A stretch of 23,222 nucleotides of DNA. Origin: a virus. Every line of letters begins with the position of its first letter. Positions within the stretch are counted from its first letter, which is position 1. The notes beneath the pieces were generated by a model, which had not been told where the DNA came from, did no database searches, and worked only from the letters and a program-made list of their open reading frames with translations. A program made the position numbers and the translations under genes. Positions 7,228 to 15,094 of the stretch are shown here, in pieces. The stretch is taken from positions 1-23,222 of IMG/VR virus record IMGVR_UViG_3300017788_000182. The stretch is one strand, 5' to 3'.

Positions 7228-10200
7228 TGTCTATTTCCATATTCGTATAGTGTTCTTTGCAATTCTGCCTGAATCTGTGGAATGGCTTCTTTTATTCCAA
7301 TACCGTTTACGTTGAGATTTATGGTTATTGATTTTGCTGGTGCTCTAGATACATCCCCACCAGAATATGAGCCCATTTTCACTGCCGCCGTTGTGTCGCC
7401 CATTGGTCCAGGACCAGGAACAACGTGCAAATGCCTGTCGTGCAAACCACCGTGAAACTCTGCAAATCCACCATTATTTTCAACTGCAGTTTTGTACATC
7501 CCAAGTTGATTCCCGATTAGGTCATATGCACGTCCAGTCACATGGTCGGAATTTAGTGAGCCAAGTCTATTGGTTCGATAAGACGACGTGATTTGTCTCT
7601 TGCCAGAAATCATGGAATCAAGAGATTCGTGCCTTGCTAGGGTCCTGCTCAAGCGCGAGCCAGTGGTGTCGCCTATGCGTCCACCTCTTGGGGTTCTTGT
7701 ATCTGGAATACCAGCAGCCGCAAAAACCTCAGTTAGTGCCTGTTTGCTCCACCATTCTGGTTTTTCGGCATCGTCACCAAAAAATTTTGCCATATCTTGG
7801 GTGACTTTCAATTGTGCGTCAAGCAAAACCCCCTCTTTGGCTAGATTGTCTTTGGCCTTTGCAAAATTTGCTTCTAGTTCGCTTAATTCTTTATAACCAC
7901 CGACAGCGGCGCCCATACCAAATTCGTTTAACAAAGCGTCCATGCTGCCACCAAATTGCGACAAATTGCCTGAACTCAAGATATTGGTAAATCGTTCTTG
8001 GTCATCAACGCTCATTTTGCCAAATTGTGTCCTAATAATGTCTAACTGTTCAGGGTTGGCAAATGTTCGTCCTTGTTCACCCAAAATCGCTCCAATTTGT
8101 GGAGCCAAAGTCTCATCAAATATTCGATTACCAGCAGTTTGTATAAATCCCCTATTTCTTTGTCCTACGTCACCAGAATGAAAGTTTTTTCCCATTCCGT
8201 AAAGCGGATGCCCTGGCGTCGTGAAGGCAATTGCGTCTGCCGTTCCAATTTGACGCTGCATTTCAAAAAATGCTCTGGTTGTGTCACCGCCGTAATAATT
8301 TGAAAGTTGCTCGGTGTAGGCACCAAATATGTTTTTGGAATCTTCTGCGGTAACAGTTTTATCGGCTCTTCCCTGAAAATCTTCCACAAAATTCTTAATT
8401 ATGTCATTGAGAATATGTGGGGCCTGTTCTTGCTTGATTATTGCGTCAAAATGACTATCGAGAGTTTGGGCAAGGATTTCAGATACTGCTTGGTCAATTT
8501 GGTGTGCCGTTTTGACCATCAATACTCCAAGTGTACGAAGTTGTTCAACAAAGTCAGCACTGGCATCGGCGAGATTGACTCTCATTTTTTGTGCAAGAGC
8601 AATAATGTCGGTTTCGGCCATTCCAGTCATTGACTCAATTGCATCCACTTTGCCCTTTATCATTTGTTCAGTATCGGCATATGCTTCTGCATACGCTTGT
8701 GCTTTTTTCTCAAGGTCAATTAAAAATTGCTGTTGCAAATCATCGTCAACTGCTTCGTCTCGCCTAAACCTTCGCTTCTTTTTTGTCGTCGTTAATTTTT
8801 TGTATTCTGCTTCACTTATTGCTCCAGAAGCATAAAGGTCTGCGATTGCTTTCCCTCTTACTTGGCGGTCTTTTGCGTTTTGTCCACTTCTTAGGACTCC
8901 CTCGACCATACCCATGGTGCCAGCAATTATGCCCACGACTGGTGAAAGTATGGTTCCCACAGTGGCAACAAGTGCTCCTCCAATCATGCCAAGCGGGCCA
9001 CCAAATATTGCCATTGCACCACCTATCCCCGCAAAGGTCAAAGCAGTAGCACCCGTACCAGTAAGAAAGTGCTGGGTAAAATTACCTTTATCTCCAACTT
9101 TTCGCTGTCCACCCTTGGCTGTCTTTTGCATACCTCTCATTCTTGCTGCTTGATTTCGCAGGGAATCATCAATTGTTGTGTCGCCACCGCGTTCTCCAGT
9201 GGCTGGATTAAATGTTTCTCGCGCTGCCGCTTCCGCAAGCGCCATGTTCACCATAAATGACGCCTGCATTCTTGCAAAAGATTGAGTAACTATTCCTTGT
9301 GCCTGTTTTGCAACTATTGCAAGTGCAGTAGAACTGGACTTTATGGCACCCGCTATGAGTCCAATAGTTCCACCGATAAAGGCGCCCGCGGCGCCAAACT
9401 CACTACCTATTGTCGCGCCAGCGACCGCCCCACCAAGACCTGCAGCCAAGGGGTCGCCACTTTTAAGAGCAAGAGTGCCACCAGCAACTCCAATACCCAT
9501 CTTTGGGGCAAACATTGAAACCGTTCCAGCCAACGCCATTCCCGAAGCAATGTCTTGGTTTTCTATCCTGTCCGACGCTGCAGAAAATAGCATGGATGTT
9601 CCAAGGGCACCCATACCGCCAAACGGCTTACGAAGACCCGCCGCGTCTTTGTCGGCTTTCTTTTGTGCGAAGTAACCATAACCCCCCATCGCCGCCATTC
9701 CCCTGGAAAATAGGCTGAACTTACCTGGACTTGCGGCTGGATGTCCCTTGCCTGGTCTTACTCGAAGCGGTGTGCCAACTGCTGAACCTGAACCTGGACC
9801 TGAACCTCTACCAGATGGAGTTCTTCCACCTGGTGGTCGACCAGACAACAATCTTCCAGTCGCATGTCCCAACGCTCTTGAGAAATGACCAAGACCAGTC
9901 GTTGCTTTTGCAGTCGGCGTAACCATTGAATCAACACTTGCTGCCGCTCTTCCAGATGCAAGACCAAGACTGTCAACACCAGTCGCTGGTGCGGCTCCGC
10001 CCTTTGCTCCGCGACCAAGAAGTCTTGCAATTAAACCTGCTGGGCCACCTTTTGCCAACGCTTCGGCAGCCGCTGGCCCCAGAACGCCAGAACCAGCAGC
10101 AGCACCAGCCACACCGCCAACGACGGCGCCCTTGGGCCCTCCGATTGCCATACCTGCCTTGGCTCCAGAAATACCCCCTTTTATCGCGCCACCAATGTTG

Positions 10201-11906
10201 ACTTGGTTTGCTCTTACGTTCATCAATTTCGTTACAAGTTCTCTGTCAACGAGTGTTCCACGTGTGGTTTTCAAACCTCTTGCCATCGCCATAAACATCA
10301 TGAACGCATTGCGATTGCCAAACATTCCGCTTATCATATTGAACATCTTTGTAAATTCTTCAACCATTAATCCGATTGCTTTCACAACCCTGGTAATAAA
10401 CGGAAGATTTCTAATTAGAACTTTCTCAAATACGGTCAGCAATTGAAGAAGTTTTACTGTTGAATCTCCAATCGCAGCACCGAATTCCAACAATGCTGGT
10501 TTATTTCTTTGGATATCGCGATTAAACTCTTTTGTTCGTACTTTGATTTCATTCCAAATAGGCCGCCATGCTTTTCCAAAAGTTTCTTCGACTACCCGCG
10601 CACCGTCAATAAGTGGTCTTAACGCATCGGTTACATCCTTCCACCCGCTCTTAAAATTATCCCACCATGCACCAAGGCGACGAAACATTCCTTCTGATTT
10701 TGGCAACCAGTCTCTTATTAATGTGAGGTAAAAATCAGATACCTTTTGGGTTGCATTGACAAGTGCATCAACAAAACCGCCACGTTTTTCCCAGCCAGTG
10801 ACTGATGCTGTTGTTGCTGACATTGTTCTTGTAAATATTCTGTAGATTTTCTCAAAACCAACTTTTGCTTCTGGCAAAAACTGGTTTCCAAAATCAGCGA
10901 ACTTAACCCTTATCAAATTAAAATATTTTTTTAGTTGTCCAACCAGCGTATTATTTACAGCATCAAATTGGCCCGTCACGCCACCAAGTTGTGCAAGCGT
11001 GCCATCTTGAATTGCCTTCAAAAATTCTTCTTTGGTATCTATTCCTTTTTTCTTTGCCTCCTCCATCGCCTTTTCCATTGCTGGTCCAAGTTCTTTTGCT
11101 GCGGCGGTGACGGCTCCAAATCCCTTCTTTTTGTCCTGAAGCGCAATTACAAGGGCTGCCGCTTTCTGCAATCCTTCCTCTACTGGTTGTCCAGCCGCAG
11201 CAAAATCCGTCAGCCCTTTAAGGATTGCCTTACTTGCTCCGTTGTAGCCAGTCTTTGACTTTGCAATTTCTCCATAGACCTTAGAAAGTGCTTCCGCACC
11301 AGCACCAGCCAGTTTCGTGTCAGCCTGAAGACTCCTTAACGCAACCTGCGCCTGCCGAGCGCCAGTTCCAAATTCGCTATGCCCCTGTCCGCGATAGGCG
11401 AACATGGCCGCCTGATATTCCCGAAGTGCCGCAGAAATTAAACCTATTGCTACCGCAGAGCCAGCGGCTGTCGCAGCCAATCCCTTGAGGGCAACGTGAT
11501 ACGACTTGACCAAAAATCTTCCAGTAATAAACAGAGCGTGCACGCCGACCAGGGCAACGCTCATTGCACCTATTGAGATGGTTGCAAATTTTAATCCTTT
11601 AACAAGCATTGCTTGAAGTACTGCACCCAATGTCCTCATCATGTGATGGACTTTATACATCACTCTTTCTAATTTTTTTGTTTCGTTCCCCATGCCCGCA
11701 AGTGCTACTTTTGCAACGCTTGCCGCTCCCGCCAGTTTTAGCAATGACCTACTGGCGCCATCGGCGGCCTTGGCCATTAATTTGAGCCTGCCACCAGTCT
11801 TTGTTGCGTGGTCGCCCAACTCGTCAACGCGTTCCGTTGACCTTGTGGGACCTTCGTCGCGTGTTGTTCTTACCTTAAGGGTAATATCTCTGGATGTTTC
11901 AGCCAT
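7224..11906 (-). CDS. Tail tape measure protein with C-terminal M15-type peptidase domain
   Basis: At 1560 residues this is the largest gene in the window and sits directly after the tail chaperones, as tape measures do. It sets tail length and leaves the tube during infection. The N-terminal quarter is Lys/Ala/Leu-rich and helical (e.g. GPAMEKAMEEAKKKG). Long Gly/Ala-rich hydrophobic stretches follow (e.g. AVVGGVAGAAAGSG, TIGLIAGAIKSS, GMIGGALVATVGTILSPVVGI), as does a disordered Gly/Ser/Arg segment encoded partly by CCTGAA/CCTGGA repeats near 9785-9807. The C-terminal part carries an M15-type metallopeptidase signature, S1453-x-H1455-x2-G-x-A-x-D1462, and a HxH pair (H1492, H1494), so it could cut cell-wall peptides at the entry site. 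The start ATG has AGGA just upstream. The stop overlaps the next gene as ATGA. If about 0.15 nm per residue applies, the tail is over 200 nm long. Confidence 0.93.
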   Translation of the reverse strand: MAETSRDITLKVRTTRDEGPTRSTERVDELGDHATKTGGRLKLMAKAADGASRSLLKLAGAASVAKVALAGMGNETKKLERVMYKVHHMMRTLGAVLQAMLVKGLKFATISIGAMSVALVGVHALFITGRFLVKSYHVALKGLAATAAGSAVAIGLISAALREYQAAMFAYRGQGHSEFGTGARQAQVALRSLQADTKLAGAGAEALSKVYGEIAKSKTGYNGASKAILKGLTDFAAAGQPVEEGLQKAAALVIALQDKKKGFGAVTAAAKELGPAMEKAMEEAKKKGIDTKEEFLKAIQDGTLAQLGGVTGQFDAVNNTLVGQLKKYFNLIRVKFADFGNQFLPEAKVGFEKIYRIFTRTMSATTASVTGWEKRGGFVDALVNATQKVSDFYLTLIRDWLPKSEGMFRRLGAWWDNFKSGWKDVTDALRPLIDGARVVEETFGKAWRPIWNEIKVRTKEFNRDIQRNKPALLEFGAAIGDSTVKLLQLLTVFEKVLIRNLPFITRVVKAIGLMVEEFTKMFNMISGMFGNRNAFMMFMAMARGLKTTRGTLVDRELVTKLMNVRANQVNIGGAIKGGISGAKAGMAIGGPKGAVVGGVAGAAAGSGVLGPAAAEALAKGGPAGLIARLLGRGAKGGAAPATGVDSLGLASGRAAASVDSMVTPTAKATTGLGHFSRALGHATGRLLSGRPPGGRTPSGRGSGPGSGSAVGTPLRVRPGKGHPAASPGKFSLFSRGMAAMGGYGYFAQKKADKDAAGLRKPFGGMGALGTSMLFSAASDRIENQDIASGMALAGTVSMFAPKMGIGVAGGTLALKSGDPLAAGLGGAVAGATIGSEFGAAGAFIGGTIGLIAGAIKSSSTALAIVAKQAQGIVTQSFARMQASFMVNMALAEAAARETFNPATGERGGDTTIDDSLRNQAARMRGMQKTAKGGQRKVGDKGNFTQHFLTGTGATALTFAGIGGAMAIFGGPLGMIGGALVATVGTILSPVVGIIAGTMGMVEGVLRSGQNAKDRQVRGKAIADLYASGAISEAEYKKLTTTKKKRRFRRDEAVDDDLQQQFLIDLEKKAQAYAEAYADTEQMIKGKVDAIESMTGMAETDIIALAQKMRVNLADASADFVEQLRTLGVLMVKTAHQIDQAVSEILAQTLDSHFDAIIKQEQAPHILNDIIKNFVEDFQGRADKTVTAEDSKNIFGAYTEQLSNYYGGDTTRAFFEMQRQIGTADAIAFTTPGHPLYGMGKNFHSGDVGQRNRGFIQTAGNRIFDETLAPQIGAILGEQGRTFANPEQLDIIRTQFGKMSVDDQERFTNILSSGNLSQFGGSMDALLNEFGMGAAVGGYKELSELEANFAKAKDNLAKEGVLLDAQLKVTQDMAKFFGDDAEKPEWWSKQALTEVFAAAGIPDTRTPRGGRIGDTTGSRLSRTLARHESLDSMISGKRQITSSYRTNRLGSLNSDHVTGRAYDLIGNQLGMYKTAVENNGGFAEFHGGLHDRHLHVVPGPGPMGDTTAAVKMGSYSGGDVSRAPAKSITINLNVNGIGIKEAIPQIQAELQRTLYEYGNRQ
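7413..7655 (-). other. M15-type peptidase domain within the tape measure
   Basis: Residues about 1418-1498 contain ITSSYRTNRLGSLNSDH, VTGRAYDLIG and GGLHDRHLHVVPG. This matches the zinc-binding pattern of D-Ala-D-Ala carboxypeptidase / VanY-type peptidases (SxHxxGxAxD ... HxH): ligands H1455, D1462 and H1494 are predicted, with H1492 nearby. In tape measures such domains act on peptidoglycan cross-links during DNA entry. The motif is directly visible; zinc binding and activity are inferred. Confidence 0.8.
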
Positions 11907-11957
11907 TGTGTCCTGAGCCTGTTAAACAGTTTTAATTAACTTGGGCCGAGGGGAGTG

Positions 11958-12164
11958 CTACCGTTTTTTATCCAGTTCGCGCCGTTCTCGCTCGCGGTCT
12001 TGCTCTACTACTTTAGCACAAGCCATAAGTATTAACCATTCATCAGCAGAACACCGCATCAAATCAAGTGGATTGGTCCCCCAAAGTTCTCCAAGCCTTG
12101 CAGCATTAATGATTAGGGAATCTTCGATTAATTCGTCGAAGACTCCCTCATAGGGTCCTCGGTG
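11958..12164 (-). CDS. Tail assembly chaperone, second part, expressed by -1 frameshift
   Basis: This frame is open from just after a TGA at 12167-12165 to the TAG at 11960-11958, but has no ATG, GTG or TTG start near its beginning. It encodes 68 residues, of which 64 follow the probable slip site: YEGVFDELIEDSL, then NAARLGELWGTNPLDLMR, then SADEWLILMACAKVVEQ and a charged end DRERERRELDKKR. The content is protein-like, and its place between the first chaperone and the tape measure is that of lambda gpT or Mu gp42-type extensions. These chaperones coat the tape measure while the tube assembles. The first 172 or so codons of the upstream frame plus this segment would make a fusion of about 234 residues (from ATG 12661). 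The internal ATG at about 12060 would give only a fragment. Confidence 0.82.
   Translation of the reverse strand, partial: HRGPYEGVFDELIEDSLIINAARLGELWGTNPLDLMRCSADEWLILMACAKVVEQDRERERRELDKKR
12115..12148 (-). promoter_or_regulatory. RNA hairpin likely stimulating the -1 frameshift
   Basis: On the minus strand AGGGAGTCTTCGA (12148-12136) pairs with TCGAAGATTCCCT (12127-12115) around the 8-base loop CGAATTAA. This gives 13 base pairs, one of them G-U. The stem starts three bases after the CCT codon where slippage fits, and the zero-frame TAA stop lies in the loop. No U-run follows on either strand, so it is not an intrinsic terminator. Hairpins just downstream of a slip site are the usual stimulator of -1 frameshifting. 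The pairing is directly visible; its role is inferred. Confidence 0.75.
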
Positions 12165-12661
12165 TCAACTGTATCCGAATATCCAGCAGCCTCAAGAATT
12201 GCTACTGCCGCTGATTCAACATGTGGGTCAACGCCAAAAAATGCCCGAACGCAATCTGGCTGCGGCCTGGTCGTGTCAGTCATTGCCAAAATGATGTCTG
12301 AACCAAAAGTGAGTTCGTTGCCATCATCGTCACGCACTTCCTCGTTGTCGAACATGATGCCACGTGTTGTCGAGCCGATGACCATGCAGGCGAATCGCAA
12401 CGCATCCATGCCAGCCTTTGTGTCCTCACCAGCACTTTTGCGCCAAGAGCGGATTTGATTCTGCGTTATGTTTGGGCTGATAATCAACTTGACATTGGGG
12501 CGTTCTGGAACGTTTAAATAAACGACAGGACGCTCAACCTTTCGTTTGATTGCAGAACTAAGTTGGTCAAGAAGGGTTGGTTCGCCCTTCTTTTCCTGCT
12601 TATCAGCCTTTGCTGGCTTCTTTGGTTCATCTGATGATGTGTACAGTTCGTTGTTGCTCAT
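12128..12661 (-). CDS. Tail assembly chaperone, first part (lambda gpG / Mu gp41-like position)
   Basis: This 177-residue protein starts MSNNELYTSSDEPKKPAKAD and has a charged, disordered N-terminus, then a compact part with VERPVVYLNVPERPNVKLIIS and MDALRFACMVIGSTTRGIMF. It ends in an acidic helix region (VESAAVAILEAAGYSDTVDTED). It follows the tube gene and precedes the tape measure, the fixed place of the tail assembly chaperone pair in long-tailed phages. A share of ribosomes probably shift to the -1 frame near codon 170 and add 64 residues. The ATG at 12661 is preferred over a TTG two codons upstream because ATG is the more usual start; AGG lies about eight bases before it. There is no detectable catalytic motif. 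Confidence 0.85.
   Translation of the reverse strand: MSNNELYTSSDEPKKPAKADKQEKKGEPTLLDQLSSAIKRKVERPVVYLNVPERPNVKLIISPNITQNQIRSWRKSAGEDTKAGMDALRFACMVIGSTTRGIMFDNEEVRDDDGNELTFGSDIILAMTDTTRPQPDCVRAFFGVDPHVESAAVAILEAAGYSDTVDTEDPMRESSTN
12152..12158 (-). promoter_or_regulatory. Candidate -1 slippery site, G-GAC-CCT
   Basis: Within the overlap of the two chaperone frames, the zero-frame codon CCT is preceded by C, so a proline tRNA can move back one base from CCT to CCC and keep pairing. Reading then continues TAT GAG GGA in the second frame (E-D-P then Y-E-G-V). It is not a classical X-XXY-YYZ heptamer, since GAC does not re-pair well with GGA, but it is the best-pairing site in the overlap and lies right before the hairpin. 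Confidence 0.55.
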
Positions 12662-12695
12662 AGGCAAAACCTAGCACATCAAAACGCAACCAGTT

Positions 12696-12717
12696 GTAAA
12701 TTATTAAACTAATTTAC
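12696..12717 (-). promoter_or_regulatory. AT-rich hairpin at the end of the tail tube gene
   Basis: GTAAATTA-gtttaa-TAATTTAC is a perfect 8-bp inverted repeat with a 6-base loop, starting within the tube gene's TAA stop. No U-run follows, so it is not a normal terminator. It could protect the 3' end of the tube message or lower expression of the downstream chaperones and tape measure, which are needed in far fewer copies. Only the repeat is seen. Confidence 0.35.
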
Positions 12718-13187
12718 TTACTAGCGACCTTTGAAATTGAGAAAGTAAGAGCAAAGGTTGATGGTGCGCCAGAAGACGAGTCTCCGTCTGGCTCGGTCAA
12801 GCCGACCAAAAGGGCCTTTGAGTACATGCGGTCCAAGCCTGGCTTTTTGATATCGCAGTCGTACGTTTCAATTGTGATGTCGTAGTAGGCCTTTCCAACA
12901 TACTCGCGCAACTTTGCGACCTTTGCCGCAATACCAGTCGCACCATCAGATGCAACTCTGTCGTCGTCGTAGTGGGCGGTCAGGGTAATGTCGCCAATAT
13001 CAAATGGGGCGCACAGCACGGTGGGGAAATCGTTTCCACCCTCGTAGATTTTCTCCACCGAAGCAGTGATTTCTCCACCAGAGACTTGAGCAAAACGAAA
13101 AGTTTCAAATTTGGGCAAGTCAGTAATTTGCTGCGTGCCATGCGGTTGAACTCTTGCGAGAACTTGTCGTTGCGCTACTTTTGCCAT
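12714..13187 (-). CDS. Tail tube protein (P2 gpFII / T4 gp19-like)
   Basis: This 157-residue protein lies directly downstream of the sheath, the standard sheath-tube order of contractile phages. Tube proteins of this kind are about 140-170 residues and stack as hexamers to form the inner channel. The sequence is beta-rich with one helix: FETFRFAQVSGGEITASVEKIYEGG (about 28-52), FDIGDITLTAHYDDDR (62-77), a helix AAKVAKLREYVGK (87-99), YYDITIETYDCDI (101-113) and FALTFSISKV near the C-terminus. The strong site GGAGGAA sits about seven bases before the ATG, as expected for an abundant structural protein. It begins 18 bases after the sheath stop. Confidence 0.87.
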   Translation of the reverse strand: MAKVAQRQVLARVQPHGTQQITDLPKFETFRFAQVSGGEITASVEKIYEGGNDFPTVLCAPFDIGDITLTAHYDDDRVASDGATGIAAKVAKLREYVGKAYYDITIETYDCDIKKPGLDRMYSKALLVGLTEPDGDSSSGAPSTFALTFSISKVASK

Positions 13188-13205
13188 GATTTATTCCTCC
13201 GTTGA

Positions 13206-14684
13206 TTAGACGACCGACTTGGTCAAGTTGGACTTAATGATGTCGACTTCAATTTTGTCGCCGACGCTAGATACTCTGAGACCAACCTTTGCTTTGATAA
13301 GACCATCAGCCAATTGAGCAGTCGGGTTAAGCGACGCATCACACTTTACTGAATAACCAAAGTCGATTCTCTTTCCATTGGTATCAAATGCCTCAAACAA
13401 GGCGCCGCTAGTTCTTAGTGGCTCAAGAATCGCAAACAGTTTTGATTCAACAGCAGAAAAAACGGTGTTTCTGCCGTCGATGACGCTGAACAACAGGTCT
13501 TCAAGTGAGCGGTTGGCCTCAACCACAACCTGATTGACAACATCTTGCGCCGTGATATAGCGGAAATTCGTTGTATCAGAAGATAGCGAGCGAGCACCAT
13601 AAACACGAACTGTGTTATTAATGACACGAATCGCATTGACATTTGCTTCATCAAGGGCGTCACCATTTGACTTGTCAATATCAGTCGCTACGCCATTAAC
13701 AAACGAGGACACCGAAATAAGACCAGCGCCTGGCTTGTGTGCACCAACCTGAGTGTGTGCAACCGCTCTTTTCCCAGCGGCGTAGCCCACGGGTGGAATC
13801 AGTCTGTTTACGCCAGGGGTTGCCGTCGGCACATACACCCAGGGATAGAAATAGGCGACGTGTTCAGTATTTATGGCAGCCGCAGACAAAGTTTGTCCAG
13901 CAGTCGTTGCTTCCGCAATCATGTCGTCAAACGCGCCAAACAAAAACGCGATTCTATTGTATGCATTCGCATGATTTGCCAAGGCCGTTTGAACGGTTGC
14001 GTTTGATGATTCCGCGCACATTACGGCACCAGTTCCAAATGATTCAAGGAACAAATTGAGCCCAGCGACATAGTCGGCTGCGACCACGGTTTCTTGATTG
14101 TCGTCCCCAGCACTGAGTGCGACTGCCGATGCATCGTTGTGTGGTACACCTTCCGCATCAAGGTCTGTGGCGGTTACAAGTTTTGACACAGTTGGGTTGG
14201 AATTAATGCGACCGACTGCTTGTGCAACCGTCGTGACATTGCCCGTGCTGAACACAAGCGTGCCGCCATCAAAAATCTTAATGATGAAAGTACCAGCAGC
14301 AGTTCCTGGGTTTACACACTGAACGGTGATTCCAGTACTCCACGCACCAGGTCCGTTGGCGGTAATCGTCATGACGTTTGTTCCGCCATCGCCAGCCGTT
14401 GTGTTGAGGGTTCTTGAACCAGTGCTATGACCAGAACCAGCGACGCGAGCAATGTATGCTCTTGTGCCACCCTCTTCAAAAAATGTCTGCACTGAAGGAT
14501 GCGTGTACGAATACGACGCGTACCCACCGTAAATCGCCTCAAACTCGGCAAGGCTCGTGACCAACTTGGCTGAACCAACTGGTCCACGCGCAGTCTTACC
14601 TACGAAGAATGCTTGGGATGTTTCAACTGCCGTTGCGGCGTTTGGTCCGACTCTTACTGCTGTTTGTATGCTTACGCCTGGCAT
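13206..14684 (-). CDS. Tail sheath protein (P2 gpFI / Mu gpL-like)
   Basis: This 492-residue protein has the hallmarks of contractile sheath subunits. The N-terminus PGVSIQTAVRVGPNAATAVETSQAFFVGKTARGPVG is followed by SLAEFEAIYGGYASYSYTHPSVQTFFEEGGTRAYIARV, matching the typical 'f...fG......l...v..ff.nGg..ayvvRv' pattern. A variable beta domain (about 90-190) follows. The conserved core has AYFYPWVYVPT, PPVGYAAGKRAVAHTQVGAHKPGAG and YGARSLS, then the C-terminal assembly domain ANRSLEDLLFSVIDGRNT and LIKAKVGLRVSSVGDKIEVDIIK. The sheath contracts to drive the tube through the envelope, so this gene identifies the phage as a myovirus. AGGAAGG lies just upstream of the ATG. The tube gene follows 18 bases later. 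Confidence 0.96.
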   Translation of the reverse strand: MPGVSIQTAVRVGPNAATAVETSQAFFVGKTARGPVGSAKLVTSLAEFEAIYGGYASYSYTHPSVQTFFEEGGTRAYIARVAGSGHSTGSRTLNTTAGDGGTNVMTITANGPGAWSTGITVQCVNPGTAAGTFIIKIFDGGTLVFSTGNVTTVAQAVGRINSNPTVSKLVTATDLDAEGVPHNDASAVALSAGDDNQETVVAADYVAGLNLFLESFGTGAVMCAESSNATVQTALANHANAYNRIAFLFGAFDDMIAEATTAGQTLSAAAINTEHVAYFYPWVYVPTATPGVNRLIPPVGYAAGKRAVAHTQVGAHKPGAGLISVSSFVNGVATDIDKSNGDALDEANVNAIRVINNTVRVYGARSLSSDTTNFRYITAQDVVNQVVVEANRSLEDLLFSVIDGRNTVFSAVESKLFAILEPLRTSGALFEAFDTNGKRIDFGYSVKCDASLNPTAQLADGLIKAKVGLRVSSVGDKIEVDIIKSNLTKSVV

Positions 14685-14729
14685 GACACCTTCCTCACTA
14701 TTAGAGAACTACGCGTATTAATTTGATTC

Positions 14730-15044
14730 CTATTGTACAGAACTGTTGTCTTCTGTGACAGCAACTGTTGATTCTGATTGAACTTCGACTGGTTCAACAT
14801 TTTTTACTTTTGATTTTGGTGATTTTGGGGCTGAAATGGTGTGAAGTACTTGCAATTTTCCTTTTTCAATTCCCGCCTTGCAGATGGGGCACGACTCATC
14901 AACGGCTGCGACCTTCATGCTCGAAAGGATTCTGCCGTCTTCATCAATTTCAAAGGGTCCAATGGTGACGTTTTTGACGATGAGTGCTGGACCATTGACC
15001 GACGAATAGTTGCCGTTTTCAATAATTTCAAATAGATGCGACAT
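14730..15044 (-). CDS. Small CxxC protein between tail terminator and sheath, function unknown
   Basis: This 104-residue protein starts MSHLFEIIENGNYSSVNGP. A beta-rich first half ends in DEDGRILSS, then comes a single CPIC pair (C52, C55) in ESCPICKAGIEKGKL, a histidine at 68, and a disordered tail rich in Lys, Pro, Ser and Glu. One CxxC plus a histidine could form half of a metal site, so a dimer might bind zinc; this is inference. It has a strong ribosome binding site (AAGGAG, about 10 bases upstream). It is flanked by the probable tail terminator and the sheath, so a minor structural or assembly role is likely. No family is recognised. Confidence 0.75.
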   Translation of the reverse strand: MSHLFEIIENGNYSSVNGPALIVKNVTIGPFEIDEDGRILSSMKVAAVDESCPICKAGIEKGKLQVLHTISAPKSPKSKVKNVEPVEVQSESTVAVTEDNSSVQ

Positions 15045-15094
15045 TTTTCGCAGTCTCCTTACGTATTGCGGTATAAATTGTACCCCATAAAGGG

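Noticed and set aside
7367-11916. Many plus-strand open frames opposite the tape measure
   Set aside because: They are low-complexity mirror products of a Gly/Ala/Lys-rich gene, overlap each other in several frames and have no start signals.
12115-12148. Reading the chaperone hairpin as an intrinsic terminator
   Set aside because: No U-run follows on either strand, and it lies inside the coding region of the tail chaperone extension.
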